From assembly GCF_907164905.1 (NCBI RefSeq), contig NZ_CAJRAF010000002.1, positions 1,612,001 through 1,676,000 of the forward strand: a stretch of 64,000 nucleotides of DNA, written 5' to 3'. The notes under the pieces were generated by a model. That model saw only the letters and a list, made by a program, of their open reading frames with translations. It was not told the origin of the DNA and made no database searches. A program made the translations under genes and the position numbers. Of this stretch, positions 25,070 through 34,822 are shown one piece after another. The first letter of the stretch is position 1; each line of letters opens with the position of its first letter. The DNA is from Dyadobacter sp. CECT 9275. Its GTDB lineage: Bacteria; Bacteroidota; Bacteroidia; Cytophagales; Spirosomataceae.

Positions 25070-26803
25070 TTAATAACCGGGATTCTGCTTCATATTCACG
25101 TTTGCATTGATTTCATTGATCGGAATCGGCTGTGCATAATCCGTATCATTCCACTGGATGGTACCTCCGCGGATCTTCTGATAATAAGCAGCCTCCTTGT
25201 CTCCGATCTTCCAGCGGCAAACATCAAACCACCAGTTGAATTCACCAAAGAATTCGGCCCATCTTTCATATTTCAGCGGGTCATTTTTCAGGACATTGTC
25301 CGGTGCCTTGGTGAGGTCGGTGAGGCTTTTATAATCCACAGGTGAGGGAGCGTCCACAGGGTAATTGTAAGCACGTCTTTTCACTTTGTTGATATACTCC
25401 AAAGCAGTTGCGTTATCTCCGGAATGCGTCAGGGTTTCGGCATACAGGAGGTATATATCAGCCAGTCGTAACCAAAGGATATTAGATCCGTTTGCTCTGT
25501 TGATTTCCAGTTCCGTTCCTGCCAGGTTGATATATTTCCTGAAACTCCACGCTTCCATACCCAGCTCAGTAATATCCAGATAATGTGATATTGGTTTTTT
25601 AGCACCAGCCACCACCATGGAGTCCACATAAGGCTGCAGGCAGGCCACCCATAACCTTGGATCAACGGTTTTGGCAGATCTGGCGGCTATGGAGTTGTTT
25701 ACATAAGACTTGTCCACATTGCTGATAGACGCGGATGTTGTTCCTGTCGGGAAATAATGCCCCTGGCTAAAACCGAAGCGCTCGATATTTTTGGCATGAG
25801 GGAATACGTTAGACCATGCTGAGGCAATGGGCGTCCCGGTTGCGCCTACATACGAAGGGGAGATCAGGGTACCTATCATAGAGCCCATAGACAGGTCGGT
25901 TGCGCCGGCATAGGTCATGTCTACGTTCAGGTTCAGTTCAAAAAGTGACTCCGAATTAAACTCATTCTGTCCGTTGAACATGGTTTTATAGGTATCAAAC
26001 GGTACGAGCGACTTACCGCTGCTGCTAATAACACCGCTCAGATACGTTTTAGCATTTGCCCAATCCTGCGTGTACACATAAGCTTTCCCTAAAAATCCTT
26101 TTACTGCCCACTCGTTTACCTTGTGCTTTTCAGTTGCGGCGGTCCAGGTTTTTCCGGCGAGCAATGTTTCTGCGGCCTTAAGATCGCTGATAATGAAATC
26201 CCAGTTCTCTTTCACCGTTGCACGAGTTACCTGAGTTTGGGTCAAATCGACCGCTACGTCCGTCACGATGGGCACTCCCATTTTTTCTCCGCCTGCACCA
26301 TTCACGATAAAACTCTCTCCCCAAAAATTTACCAGATAGGAATAATACCAGGCCCTGAGGAACAACGTCTGCCCTTTTATAAGCTGTATATTGGCCAGGT
26401 CTGTTTGAGAAGCTGTTTTACTTACCTGTTCTATCCCATCCAGCAAAGTGTTACAGCGCTGTACACCGCGCCAGAGGTCGGGCCAGATCTGTACCAGAAA
26501 GTTATCACTTGGAAGCGCATTGTTTTGTCCCATCTGTATCCAGTTGGGTGAGCCTTGCCAGCTAAGGTCACAGGTATGATCCCACAGATAGGTACTGTAG
26601 GGGCCCATAGCGCGGCCAAAAATTCCGCCGGCGTGCTGCGTGGCATAAACGCCAGTCAGCAATTGCTCAAGATCGGAAACTGTTTTCGGGTAGCTGCTGG
26701 TAGAAATTGCCAGCGGATTGTCAACATCGACAAAATCATCACTGCAGGAAACCATTCCCAATATCACTGTTGCACAAAGCGACAATTTTAATAATATATT
26801 CAT
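25070..26803 (-). CDS. SusD/RagB-family outer-membrane nutrient-binding lipoprotein
   Basis: The 577-residue lipoprotein has the lipobox VILGMVSCSD (Cys20). It carries SusD hallmarks: an N-terminal helical TPR scaffold (LWRGVQRCNTLLDGIEQV, GQTLFLRAWYYSYLVNFWG), WAVKGFLGKAYVYTQDWANAKTYL in the middle and a C-terminal RLADIYLLYAETLTHSGDNATALEYINKVKRRA. The end is ERWAEFFGEFNWWFDVCRWK...NPGY. SusD proteins cap the SusC barrel from the cell surface and bind the glycan or peptide. The gene follows SusC by 19 bases. The ligand cannot be predicted; no glycoside hydrolase is adjacent, only an SGNH hydrolase. Confidence 0.93.
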   Translation of the reverse strand: MNILLKLSLCATVILGMVSCSDDFVDVDNPLAISTSSYPKTVSDLEQLLTGVYATQHAGGIFGRAMGPYSTYLWDHTCDLSWQGSPNWIQMGQNNALPSDNFLVQIWPDLWRGVQRCNTLLDGIEQVSKTASQTDLANIQLIKGQTLFLRAWYYSYLVNFWGESFIVNGAGGEKMGVPIVTDVAVDLTQTQVTRATVKENWDFIISDLKAAETLLAGKTWTAATEKHKVNEWAVKGFLGKAYVYTQDWANAKTYLSGVISSSGKSLVPFDTYKTMFNGQNEFNSESLFELNLNVDMTYAGATDLSMGSMIGTLISPSYVGATGTPIASAWSNVFPHAKNIERFGFSQGHYFPTGTTSASISNVDKSYVNNSIAARSAKTVDPRLWVACLQPYVDSMVVAGAKKPISHYLDITELGMEAWSFRKYINLAGTELEINRANGSNILWLRLADIYLLYAETLTHSGDNATALEYINKVKRRAYNYPVDAPSPVDYKSLTDLTKAPDNVLKNDPLKYERWAEFFGEFNWWFDVCRWKIGDKEAAYYQKIRGGTIQWNDTDYAQPIPINEINANVNMKQNPGY

Positions 26804-26822
26804 GATCAGAATAATTTTGATT

Positions 26823-29800
26823 TTAGAAACTCAGATTAAGACCCATGGATAACAACATGTTCCGGGGATAGGAAAAGATGGTATCAATTCCCCTGGCTGT
26901 GGTGCCGTTCCGTCCGAGAACCTCAGGGTCAAGTCCTGAGTATTTGGTAAACGTCAGCAGATTTTGCCCCTGCACGTAAACTTTCAGATCCGAAATCTTC
27001 AGAGCGCTGGTAATCTTGTTCGGTATGGTATACCCTATCTGGATATTTCTTAATTTCAGAAAAGACCCATCCTCTACGAAATAATCAGATATACGGCCAT
27101 AGTTAGAATTGGGATCCCGTGCAAATGTGCCTGAAGCGTTCATAACACCTACCCTCGGGCTGCTGGTCAATCCGTTTCCGTTAAAAAACGACGCATTAAA
27201 AATGTCTTTCGTCGTATTGTAGTCTCCGTACAGATATTCGGTATAGTATTTGTTCCCGTTATAAACGTCCACATTTTTAATCCCCTGGAACAGTGCTGTT
27301 AATTCAAGCCCCTTCCAGCCCAGATTGAGCGTGAGTCCGTAGGTAAGCTTGGGCCATGGATTTCCGATAAATACCTTGTCGGCTGTGGTGATCCGGCCAT
27401 CACCATTGGTATCTCTGAATTTCAGGTCACCTGCTGCGGTTCCGGAGTTCTGGAAAAACACACTGGTAGATCCCGCCTGCTGCTGAGCCTTTTCATTCAG
27501 GCTCGCCACCTCTGCATCCGATTGGAAAAGCCCGTCGACCTGGTACCCGAAAAACTGGCTCATAGGGTGCCCAACCTGCGTACGTCCTGCGTTTCCATCC
27601 AGGTCATTACCTGCTGCACCGTCGCTGATCGGATTATTGTTATTGCCATCCAGCTGTTTCACCAGATTTTTATTGAATGAAGCGTTGGCTCCGATTGCAT
27701 AGGTAAATGCTCCTTTTCTTCCGCGGTAATCTACCGCAAGTTCAAGGCCCTTGTTGCTCATCTGACCGATATTGGTAAAGACGGAGGTACTTCCAAAGCC
27801 AGCCGACAAAGCAACCGGAACCTGGTAGATCATCCCCTGAGTCTGACGGCTATACCAGTCAATGGTTATGTTCAGGGCATTTTTAAGCAGCCCGATGTCC
27901 AGTCCAAGATCGGTTTGAAGTACCGATTCCCACTTGATATTCTGATTGGCCAGCTGTGCCGTCAAGGCATATCCTTTTGACCGGCTGCCATCTGGAAGTC
28001 CCTGTGAATTGGTACCGCCCGTTCCGCCGTAGGACGACTGATAGGTATACTGAGGAATATTACTGGTACTGCCAAGTTTACCGTAACTGGCCCTTAGTTT
28101 CAAGTTGGAGATATAGGTAAAATTATCCCGTATGAAAGCCTCTTCGTTGATTTTCCACCCCACCGAAGCCGATGGAAAAATACCCCATTTGTTGCTTGGA
28201 CCAAAACGATCAGAACCATCCCGGCGGATCGTTGCGGTGATGAGGTACTTATTGGAATAGGTATAGTTGATCCTGCCAAACTGAGATAGCAAACGGGTTT
28301 GGGGCAGCTCCGCTCCGCTGGCAACATAACTGGCCGGGTTGGTAGACAATCCAAGGTTATAAGTAACATACGGAAAGCCCTGTGCCTCACCGTGTAACGT
28401 ACTGCGGTCCGACTTATAGGCTTCGTAACCCGCCATCACCTTGAAATCATGCTGCCCGAAAACCTTACTGTAGGTCAGCACCAGGTTGGCCGTAAAATTG
28501 CGCTGGCTGTTGATATCACGACTGAGGAAAGCAATCCGGTTGGCGACGATACCATAGTCAAAAGCTTCATTAAATCTTTGATTTTTTTCACTGAATACTG
28601 ATGCCCCAAAAGTAGAACGAAAGTTAAGACCTGAAATAATCTCCCAGTCGGCATAGAGGTTACCTTCTACAGCGTAGGTCTGGTTCCGGATGTGATTCTG
28701 GTACTCCTGTGCCACCAGATTGGGGCCACCAAAATAACTACCGGTTTTGGCCCATCCGCCGTATTGGTTGCTGGGGTCATAAACGGGAACTACAGGAGCC
28801 GACCGAAATGGAAAAGTGGTAGTCTGCGTTGGATTCACATCCGTCATCCAGGCATAGATGGTTTCACCCACCTTAAATTTCGAATTGATCTTAAAGTCCG
28901 CATTGGAACGCAGGCCATATCTTTTGAAATAATTATCAATGATGGTTCCTCCTTCTTTCTGATAATTGGCAGACAGGTAATAGTTGGTTTTGGCGGTAGC
29001 GCCAGACAGCGACAACGAGTAGCTTTCTTCTTTTCCGTTGGTATAAAGTTGTTTGATCCAGTCATTATCCGGCAGGGTATTAGGATCCCCCCAGCTGTTG
29101 GTTGCCACCCCAAAGGCCGTCTTGGCTTTGTAGTAATCTGCGGTATTCAGCAGGCTATACAGATTTCTCACCTGACGTACGCCGTAATAGGCATTGAAGT
29201 TAATACTCATTTTGTCGAGCGAGGTTCCCCTTTTGGTGGTAACCAGTACAACTCCTCCCGCGGCCTGGGCTCCATAAATGGCCGCGGCGCTGGCATCTTT
29301 CAGAATCTCGATGGATTCTACATCCTGTAAATTGAAATTATTACCTGCAGTCATCCGGATACCATCCACAATGTACAGCGGCGCCATGCCCCCGATAGAC
29401 CCCACACCTCTGATCACAATGTCGGACGACGAACCCGGTGCGCCGTCATTTCGGGTCACCTGCACGCCCGCTGCCCTTCCCTGCAAAGCTTCTGTCACGC
29501 TGCGTACCGGAAGGTTTTTAATATCCTCTGCCTTCACGGAGGATACGGATCCTGTAAGGTCTGACCTTTTCTGGGTACCATACCCCACAACCACTACCTC
29601 TTCCAAGGCTTTGTTATCAACTTTGAGTACAATATTAATGGTACTTCTTCTGGCTACGGTCGTTTCCTGGGAGATATACCCTACAAAAGAAAAAATAAGC
29701 ACCGCATCCGGATCTGTGATGTCAATACTGAACATTCCCTTTTCGTCTGTAGACGTTCCCCTCTGCGTACCTTTCTGAACAATATTCACCCCGGCAAGTA

Positions 29801-30383
29801 CTTCTCCTTTTTCGTCTGTCACCTTGCCCTGCACCGTAATGTCAAACAAAGTTTCGGCATTAATCTTCTGGTGCATTATATTTTTCATGCGCTGCTTCAA
29901 GTCCGGATCAGGGAAATAGGGATAAGGTACTTTCACCTCAGCTTCTTCCCTGGCTTTTTGTTCCGGCACTTTTTTCTTTTTCACAATAATGGTTTTATCC
30001 ACGATGTTGTAAGTCAACGGCTGGCGCGCAAAACAGGCATCCAGCACTTCTCTAAGCGGCGTGTTGCTCACATTGATGTTCACTTTCTCTGCTTTATCCA
30101 GCATTTCCAGGTCACAGATGAAAAGATAGCCGGTCTGTTTACGAACAGACTTAAGTACTTCCAGCAGGGTCGCATCTTTTTTTCGCAAAGAAACCTGTTG
30201 TGCATAGGAGTTATCGGCCATCACCTGTAACGTCCCTATCAGCAGTAATATCGCGGTTATTCTCATGGTCAGGAATACTTTGCCAAGGTCGACTCGTTTA
30301 GCTATGGCATCACAAGTCCGTTTGGAACGGAAAATAATATACGTTCCCAATGGGACAGTTTTGCCCTTGTACACAAATTTCAT
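26823..30383 (-). CDS. SusC/RagA-family TonB-dependent receptor with STN signalling domain
   Basis: The 1186-residue receptor has an N-terminal extension of about 40 residues before the signal helix (MRITAILLLIGTLQVMADNSYAQ), as is usual for this branch. A secretin/TonB N-terminal (STN) domain follows (DATLLEVLKSVRKQTGYLFICDLEML), then a carboxypeptidase-like regulatory domain (VQGKVTDEKGEVLAGVNIVQKGTQ). The TonB box and plug contain EEVVVVGYGTQKRSDLTGSVSSV and IRGVGSIGGMAPLYIVDGI. The C-terminal barrel ends NMLLSMGLNLSF. The STN domain signals through FecR to the ECF sigma factor two genes upstream, completing a substrate-sensing loop. Confidence 0.95.
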   Translation of the reverse strand: MKFVYKGKTVPLGTYIIFRSKRTCDAIAKRVDLGKVFLTMRITAILLLIGTLQVMADNSYAQQVSLRKKDATLLEVLKSVRKQTGYLFICDLEMLDKAEKVNINVSNTPLREVLDACFARQPLTYNIVDKTIIVKKKKVPEQKAREEAEVKVPYPYFPDPDLKQRMKNIMHQKINAETLFDITVQGKVTDEKGEVLAGVNIVQKGTQRGTSTDEKGMFSIDITDPDAVLIFSFVGYISQETTVARRSTINIVLKVDNKALEEVVVVGYGTQKRSDLTGSVSSVKAEDIKNLPVRSVTEALQGRAAGVQVTRNDGAPGSSSDIVIRGVGSIGGMAPLYIVDGIRMTAGNNFNLQDVESIEILKDASAAAIYGAQAAGGVVLVTTKRGTSLDKMSINFNAYYGVRQVRNLYSLLNTADYYKAKTAFGVATNSWGDPNTLPDNDWIKQLYTNGKEESYSLSLSGATAKTNYYLSANYQKEGGTIIDNYFKRYGLRSNADFKINSKFKVGETIYAWMTDVNPTQTTTFPFRSAPVVPVYDPSNQYGGWAKTGSYFGGPNLVAQEYQNHIRNQTYAVEGNLYADWEIISGLNFRSTFGASVFSEKNQRFNEAFDYGIVANRIAFLSRDINSQRNFTANLVLTYSKVFGQHDFKVMAGYEAYKSDRSTLHGEAQGFPYVTYNLGLSTNPASYVASGAELPQTRLLSQFGRINYTYSNKYLITATIRRDGSDRFGPSNKWGIFPSASVGWKINEEAFIRDNFTYISNLKLRASYGKLGSTSNIPQYTYQSSYGGTGGTNSQGLPDGSRSKGYALTAQLANQNIKWESVLQTDLGLDIGLLKNALNITIDWYSRQTQGMIYQVPVALSAGFGSTSVFTNIGQMSNKGLELAVDYRGRKGAFTYAIGANASFNKNLVKQLDGNNNNPISDGAAGNDLDGNAGRTQVGHPMSQFFGYQVDGLFQSDAEVASLNEKAQQQAGSTSVFFQNSGTAAGDLKFRDTNGDGRITTADKVFIGNPWPKLTYGLTLNLGWKGLELTALFQGIKNVDVYNGNKYYTEYLYGDYNTTKDIFNASFFNGNGLTSSPRVGVMNASGTFARDPNSNYGRISDYFVEDGSFLKLRNIQIGYTIPNKITSALKISDLKVYVQGQNLLTFTKYSGLDPEVLGRNGTTARGIDTIFSYPRNMLLSMGLNLSF

Positions 30384-30551
30384 AGTTTTGTATGCTTGAT
30401 TAAGTGAATGTTTTGTTGTCCAATGAATCAGAAGATTAATCAGGTATGGGCCGGGTGCGGTCGCAACGCATCCGGTTTTTATGATTAATCCTGTAAACTG
30501 TCCTCAGGAAGAATTTACGGGTTTCATATATGCAGGTTCTGGTTTAAAAAA

Positions 30552-31802
30552 TTAATCGGTATTCTTTACGGTAATTTTTCTGTCTTCGATCCGGAACTGA
30601 ATGCCTCCTGTTAATTCAAGCATTTTAAGTACCTCGGAGACATTGTTCTTTCTGGAGATGGTTCCGGCAAAAGCTTTCCGTTCCACATTTCCCTCATAAT
30701 GCACGTCCAGATCATACCAGCGCGAAATTTGCCGCATGATCTCCCGGATATTGCCATTAAACTCAAAACGTCCGTCCTTCCAGGCTACCACACTTTCGGT
30801 ATCCACCATTTTTACAGCGATACTGCGTTCAGCCTGCCCTCCCGACACGCTTGCCTGCTGCCCGGGTGAAAGTATTTTTGTTACATTTCCTTTTTCCACT
30901 TTAACTGATCCTTCAAGCAAGGTAGCGTGCATGGCTGGTTCGTCTCCGTATGAGCTTATATTAAAATGTGTACCTAAGACCGTAATTTTCATACATTTTC
31001 CCTTCACATTCCTGTCAATCACCTGGACATGGAAAGGCATTTTCTTATTGGGTTCAATCTCGAAATAAACTTCGCCCGTCATTTCCACATCCCGCCCTGA
31101 ACCACTAAAGACAGTCGGGTACCGCAGGCTAGATCCTGCGTTCAGCCACGCACGGGAGCCATCAGGTAACACCACTTTGTATTGTCCGCCCAGCGGTGTT
31201 TTCAGAATATTGTAGGATACAGCCTGTTGATTCCCTGATAATGCGTTATAGCTGATCTCCCCTCTGGACCGGTCAACTTTGACCCCAGGCTGTCCATGCA
31301 AGCTTCCGTTTGTTACCGTGGTAAGATCAAGTGTTTCTCCGGTTGCCAGTATCAGGCTCGCTCTGTTACCTCCTGCGGCCACATCCTCGCCATACACGCT
31401 TTTCAGCGCAACAACCGGCGCCACTTTTTGTTCCTTATGTCCCAGCCAGCGGTATCCTCCATACACAAGCAGCAAAGCCACCGAAGCGGCAGCAAGTTTT
31501 ACAATCCAGAGCGGCCTGGATTTTGCAGGAAGGATTTCGTCTCCATCATTTAATTTATCAGGGAAACGATCTCCGGCACTTTTTGCGGTTGCGGAGAAAA
31601 TGGAGGTTAGTATATCATCTGCGGTTTCCTGCGACAAGCGGTATTCCGACTGGTCGCTGCGGATCAGCTGATCGATCAGCCCGTTGAGTTGCTCACGGTT
31701 TTCCTCCAGCAACAGCAAGGACATCAGTTCCTCCTGTTCCTCTTGGGTAATATTTTTTTCGCAATACCGAAAAAACAAATCATCCAGGCGTTGGCTTTGC
31801 AT
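30552..31802 (-). CDS. FecR-family anti-sigma factor
   Basis: The 416-residue protein has a cytoplasmic N-terminal part (DLFFRYCEKNITQEEQEELMSLLL) and a single membrane helix near residues 99-116 (PLWIVKLAAASVALLLVYGGYRWLG). The periplasmic FecR core reads VVLPDGSRAWLNAGSSLRYP, MTGEVYFEIEPNKKMPFHV and VLGTHFNISSYGDEPA. The C-terminus carries an STN-contact-like segment (EIMRQISRWYDLDVHYEGNVERKAFAGTISRKNNVSEVLKMLELTGGIQF). It should hold the ECF sigma factor until the SusC STN domain signals. It lies between the sigma and SusC genes. Confidence 0.94.
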   Translation of the reverse strand: MQSQRLDDLFFRYCEKNITQEEQEELMSLLLLEENREQLNGLIDQLIRSDQSEYRLSQETADDILTSIFSATAKSAGDRFPDKLNDGDEILPAKSRPLWIVKLAAASVALLLVYGGYRWLGHKEQKVAPVVALKSVYGEDVAAGGNRASLILATGETLDLTTVTNGSLHGQPGVKVDRSRGEISYNALSGNQQAVSYNILKTPLGGQYKVVLPDGSRAWLNAGSSLRYPTVFSGSGRDVEMTGEVYFEIEPNKKMPFHVQVIDRNVKGKCMKITVLGTHFNISSYGDEPAMHATLLEGSVKVEKGNVTKILSPGQQASVSGGQAERSIAVKMVDTESVVAWKDGRFEFNGNIREIMRQISRWYDLDVHYEGNVERKAFAGTISRKNNVSEVLKMLELTGGIQFRIEDRKITVKNTD

Positions 31803-31903
31803 AAGTATGAATAAGTTAGGACCCGACCTGTATCAGACCTTCACCCATAAAGACTTTCGTCAAAGTTTTTCGGGGGACAATAAGACTAAAAAAAGTTTTA
31901 AAA

Positions 31904-32497
31904 TTAATTAATCAAGAAAAACAGCAGCCAGGAGATAGGATTGTCCAGCCGCAACTTGCTGTATGCACGGATGTGACGTAAGGCTCTGGCCAGATGTGTT
32001 TTAACCGTTTCGGAGGAAATACGCAGCATCTTGGCGATCTCGTCTCTTTTTAATTCCTCCTCTTTGCTCAACAGGTAAATTTGTTTTTGCTGCGCCGGCA
32101 GTAACTCCACCGCCTGCTGTAGTATCTGTTCCATTTCCTGGTTCAGAATACTGTTGTAGGTCGTATTCTCAGCAGACGGCATTTCCAGCTGAAGATCATC
32201 TACCAGCTGCTGCTGGCGTGCCATCCTTTTAAGCGCCGAAAAAACGTGATTGCGGGTCATGATAAACAGGTAATCTTCAAACTCATGAATCCCGGAAAGA
32301 TTTTCCTTTTTCACCCAAAGTTTCAGGAATATATCCTGTACCACTTCCTCTGCCAGAAACACCGATCCGGTGAGCCGAAGCGCAACGGAATAGATCTTAT
32401 CCCGGTAACAATGAAACAGTGCCGCGAAAGACTTTTCGCAACCCGATGCTGACAGCGTCAGCAGCTCCGTTTCATTATGTAACGTATCGATTTTCAA
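31904..32497 (-). CDS. ECF-type RNA polymerase sigma factor
   Basis: The 197-residue sigma-70 factor has region 2 (FAALFHCYRDKIYSVALRLTGSVFLAEEVVQDIFLKLWVK) and region 4 (LLPAQQKQIYLLSKEEELKRDEIAKMLRISSETVKTHLARALRHIRAY). These match the Bacteroidota group that pairs with FecR and SusC. The short C-terminus ends ISWLLFFLIN, a hydrophobic tail seen in this group. It is expected to turn on its own operon and the downstream SusC/SusD genes when the receptor is loaded. It is divergent from the TonB-dependent receptor at 32822. Confidence 0.94.
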   Translation of the reverse strand: MKIDTLHNETELLTLSASGCEKSFAALFHCYRDKIYSVALRLTGSVFLAEEVVQDIFLKLWVKKENLSGIHEFEDYLFIMTRNHVFSALKRMARQQQLVDDLQLEMPSAENTTYNSILNQEMEQILQQAVELLPAQQKQIYLLSKEEELKRDEIAKMLRISSETVKTHLARALRHIRAYSKLRLDNPISWLLFFLIN

Positions 32498-32519
32498 AGG
32501 AATATAAAACTGCTCCGGG

Positions 32520-32527
32520 CAAAGGTA
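32520..32527 (-). promoter_or_regulatory. Bacteroidota-type -7 element for the sigma/FecR unit
   Basis: Read leftwards it is TACCTTTG (TAnnTTTG), 23 bases before the sigma factor start. The -33 region has no clear TTG. Confidence 0.45.
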
Positions 32528-32783
32528 ATAGGTTACGAGTATAAAATATGAAAATACAGCTATAAAATGTCAATATTTCAAAAAATCTGCAAAAATCCGA
32601 GGTTACGAAGACCAAAACAGGACTGATCTTCAACGCGTTATAATAAAGAAAAGCGTGATATGTAAAGTTTTTTACCGCTATTTACCTGCATCTTTCATCA
32701 GCCTGCACATTCAGAATAGGAGCCTCACCGGCTTAAAACCCACATTATTTACTCAGAATTTCACTTTCGGTAAAAGGTATTTT

Positions 32784-32791
32784 TATATTTG
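32784..32791 (+). promoter_or_regulatory. Bacteroidota-type -7 element for the receptor/peroxidase unit
   Basis: TATATTTG exactly matches TAnnTTTG and lies 30 bases before the ATG at 32822. About 230 bases between this and the divergent sigma promoter show no other clear signal. Confidence 0.55.
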
Positions 32792-32821
32792 CGATATATC
32801 CACGTGTACATATCGAAATAG

Positions 32822-34807
32822 ATGAAAAAACTTCTCCCTCTTTTACTGTTTGCCGCCTGCCCTACGGCCTTCGCACAATCACAGCAGGCGGATTCTACCC
32901 AGGTCTTGTCGGCCCGTACCTTCCAGTTAGGAGAAGTAACCATATCGGGCATCTCCGGCAAAGACAGCAGCTCTATCCTCTCCTATCAGCGGATCGAAAA
33001 ATTTAACCGGAACGATCTTTCCAATGCGCTCAACATATTGCCGGGTGTCAGCATCGCCAACGTCGGGCCCCGTAGCGAATCCGTTGTTTATGTGCGCGGT
33101 TTTGACCTTCGCCAAGTGCCGGTTTTCATTGACGGCGTACCGGTTTATGTTCCCTATGACGGTTACGTGGACATGGGGCGTTTCACTACTTTCGACCTGG
33201 CCGAAATCAATGTTTCCAAAGGATTTGCTTCTATCTTATATGGGGCCAATACCATGGGCGGGGCCATTAACCTGGTATCCCGCAAGCCGGTGAACAAATT
33301 TGAAATTAACGGCCGTGCCGGTATTTACAGCGGGGATGGTTACCGATGGAATGTGAATGCGGGTTCCCGGTTCGGCAAATTCTTTTACCAGGCGGGTGCC
33401 TCCCAGCTGAAACAAAAGTCTTTTCCTTTGTCAGCAGATTTCAGACCAAGGAAATACCAGCAAACGGAAGACCGTGAGAATGCATACCGTGACGATCTGA
33501 AGTTCAGTGCGAAAGCAGGATTTACCCCCAATGCAACAGATGAATATGTCATCGGGTATGTCAATCAAAAAGGAGAAAAAGGGAATCCGCCTTATGTGGG
33601 TGACGACTCCAAAATTACTACCCGTTTCTGGAAATGGCCAAAATGGAATAAACAGAGCTTGTACTTTATCTCCAATACGGCCCTGGGAGAAAGAAACAAA
33701 GTTAAAACCAGGTTATACTATGATACCTTCGTAAACCAGCTTTTTAGCTACGACGATACCACCTACACCAAGCAAACGAAGGGTTACGCTTTTCGGAGTT
33801 TTTATGACGACTACACCCTTGGCGGAAATGCGGAGTATGAGTCAAAAGCTTTAACAAATAATATTTTCCGGGTGAACGTCCAGTATAAGCGGGACATTCA
33901 CCGTGAACATGACCTGGGCGAACCCGTCCAGTCTTATGTGGATAACACCCTTTCTCTAGGTTTGGAAAACACGTACCAGATCACCCCTTCCCTGGCCGTT
34001 ATCCCGGGCGTGAGTTACAATATGCGGAACAGTGAAAAGGCACAGGAATACAATGCGACAACAAAGGAAATATCGAATTTTGCTGACAGTAAAAACAATG
34101 CGGTCAATGTCCAGGCCGGCATTTTCTGGGATATTAGTACCAGTCATTCATTACGGGGGTCTGTTGCCCGAAAAACGCGCTTTGCAACCATCAAGGACCG
34201 TTATTCTTACCGTATGGGCCAAGCCATCCCCAATCCCGACCTGGGAGCTGAAGTGGCCGTCAATTATGACCTGAATTATACCGGAAAACTTGCCGGAAAG
34301 GCCAATATCCAGGCCAGCGTATTCAAAAGTGATATTAATGATATCATCCAGCAGGTCGATAACGTACAACCGGGAAGATTCCAGCTACAGAACGCGGGAA
34401 AAGCACATTTCTATGGCGCAGAGGCAGGTCTGGATTACCAGATTACGGAAGGCCTTAAAATCGGCTCCAATTATTCGTATATCAAAAGGAAGAATAAAAC
34501 CAATCCCGCCATTCTTTTCACCAATGTACCGGAACATAAAATTTTCGCTTTCGCCGATTATTCCTTCCTGAAACGTGCCAGCATCATGGCAAGTCTGGAA
34601 CACAACAGCGATCGTTACAGCACGAGTTACGGAACAAAAGCAAAGGCTTACACACTCGTTAATGCCAAAGCCAGCGTAAAAATTTATAAATTTATCTCAG
34701 CGGAAGCAGGCCTCAATAATATCTTTGATACCAACTACACGCTGGTGGAAGGGTTTCCCGAAGCCGGACGCAACTTTTTCATAAACCTGGTTTTTAATCA
34801 CTTTTAA
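32822..34807 (+). CDS. TonB-dependent outer-membrane receptor
   Basis: The 661-residue receptor has a signal peptide (residues 1-18, AFAQ). The plug domain reads FQLGEVTISG as TonB box, then ALNILPGVSIANVGPRSESVVYVRGFDLRQVPVFIDGVPV and GFASILYGANTMGGAINLVSRKP. A 22-strand-type barrel ends GRNFFINLVFNHF. There is no carboxypeptidase-like or STN domain, so it belongs to the simple metal, siderophore or cobalamin type rather than SusC. The three genes after it encode a peroxidase, a molybdopterin-domain protein and a phospholipase C. An intrinsic terminator 43 bases past its stop should limit read-through. Confidence 0.92.
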   Translation: MKKLLPLLLFAACPTAFAQSQQADSTQVLSARTFQLGEVTISGISGKDSSSILSYQRIEKFNRNDLSNALNILPGVSIANVGPRSESVVYVRGFDLRQVPVFIDGVPVYVPYDGYVDMGRFTTFDLAEINVSKGFASILYGANTMGGAINLVSRKPVNKFEINGRAGIYSGDGYRWNVNAGSRFGKFFYQAGASQLKQKSFPLSADFRPRKYQQTEDRENAYRDDLKFSAKAGFTPNATDEYVIGYVNQKGEKGNPPYVGDDSKITTRFWKWPKWNKQSLYFISNTALGERNKVKTRLYYDTFVNQLFSYDDTTYTKQTKGYAFRSFYDDYTLGGNAEYESKALTNNIFRVNVQYKRDIHREHDLGEPVQSYVDNTLSLGLENTYQITPSLAVIPGVSYNMRNSEKAQEYNATTKEISNFADSKNNAVNVQAGIFWDISTSHSLRGSVARKTRFATIKDRYSYRMGQAIPNPDLGAEVAVNYDLNYTGKLAGKANIQASVFKSDINDIIQQVDNVQPGRFQLQNAGKAHFYGAEAGLDYQITEGLKIGSNYSYIKRKNKTNPAILFTNVPEHKIFAFADYSFLKRASIMASLEHNSDRYSTSYGTKAKAYTLVNAKASVKIYKFISAEAGLNNIFDTNYTLVEGFPEAGRNFFINLVFNHF

Positions 34808-34822
34808 AGAAGCGGTACTTCG

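Noticed and set aside
29278..29778. Rightward 166-codon frame inside susC
   Set aside because: Antisense to highly conserved receptor sequence; no protein-like motif.
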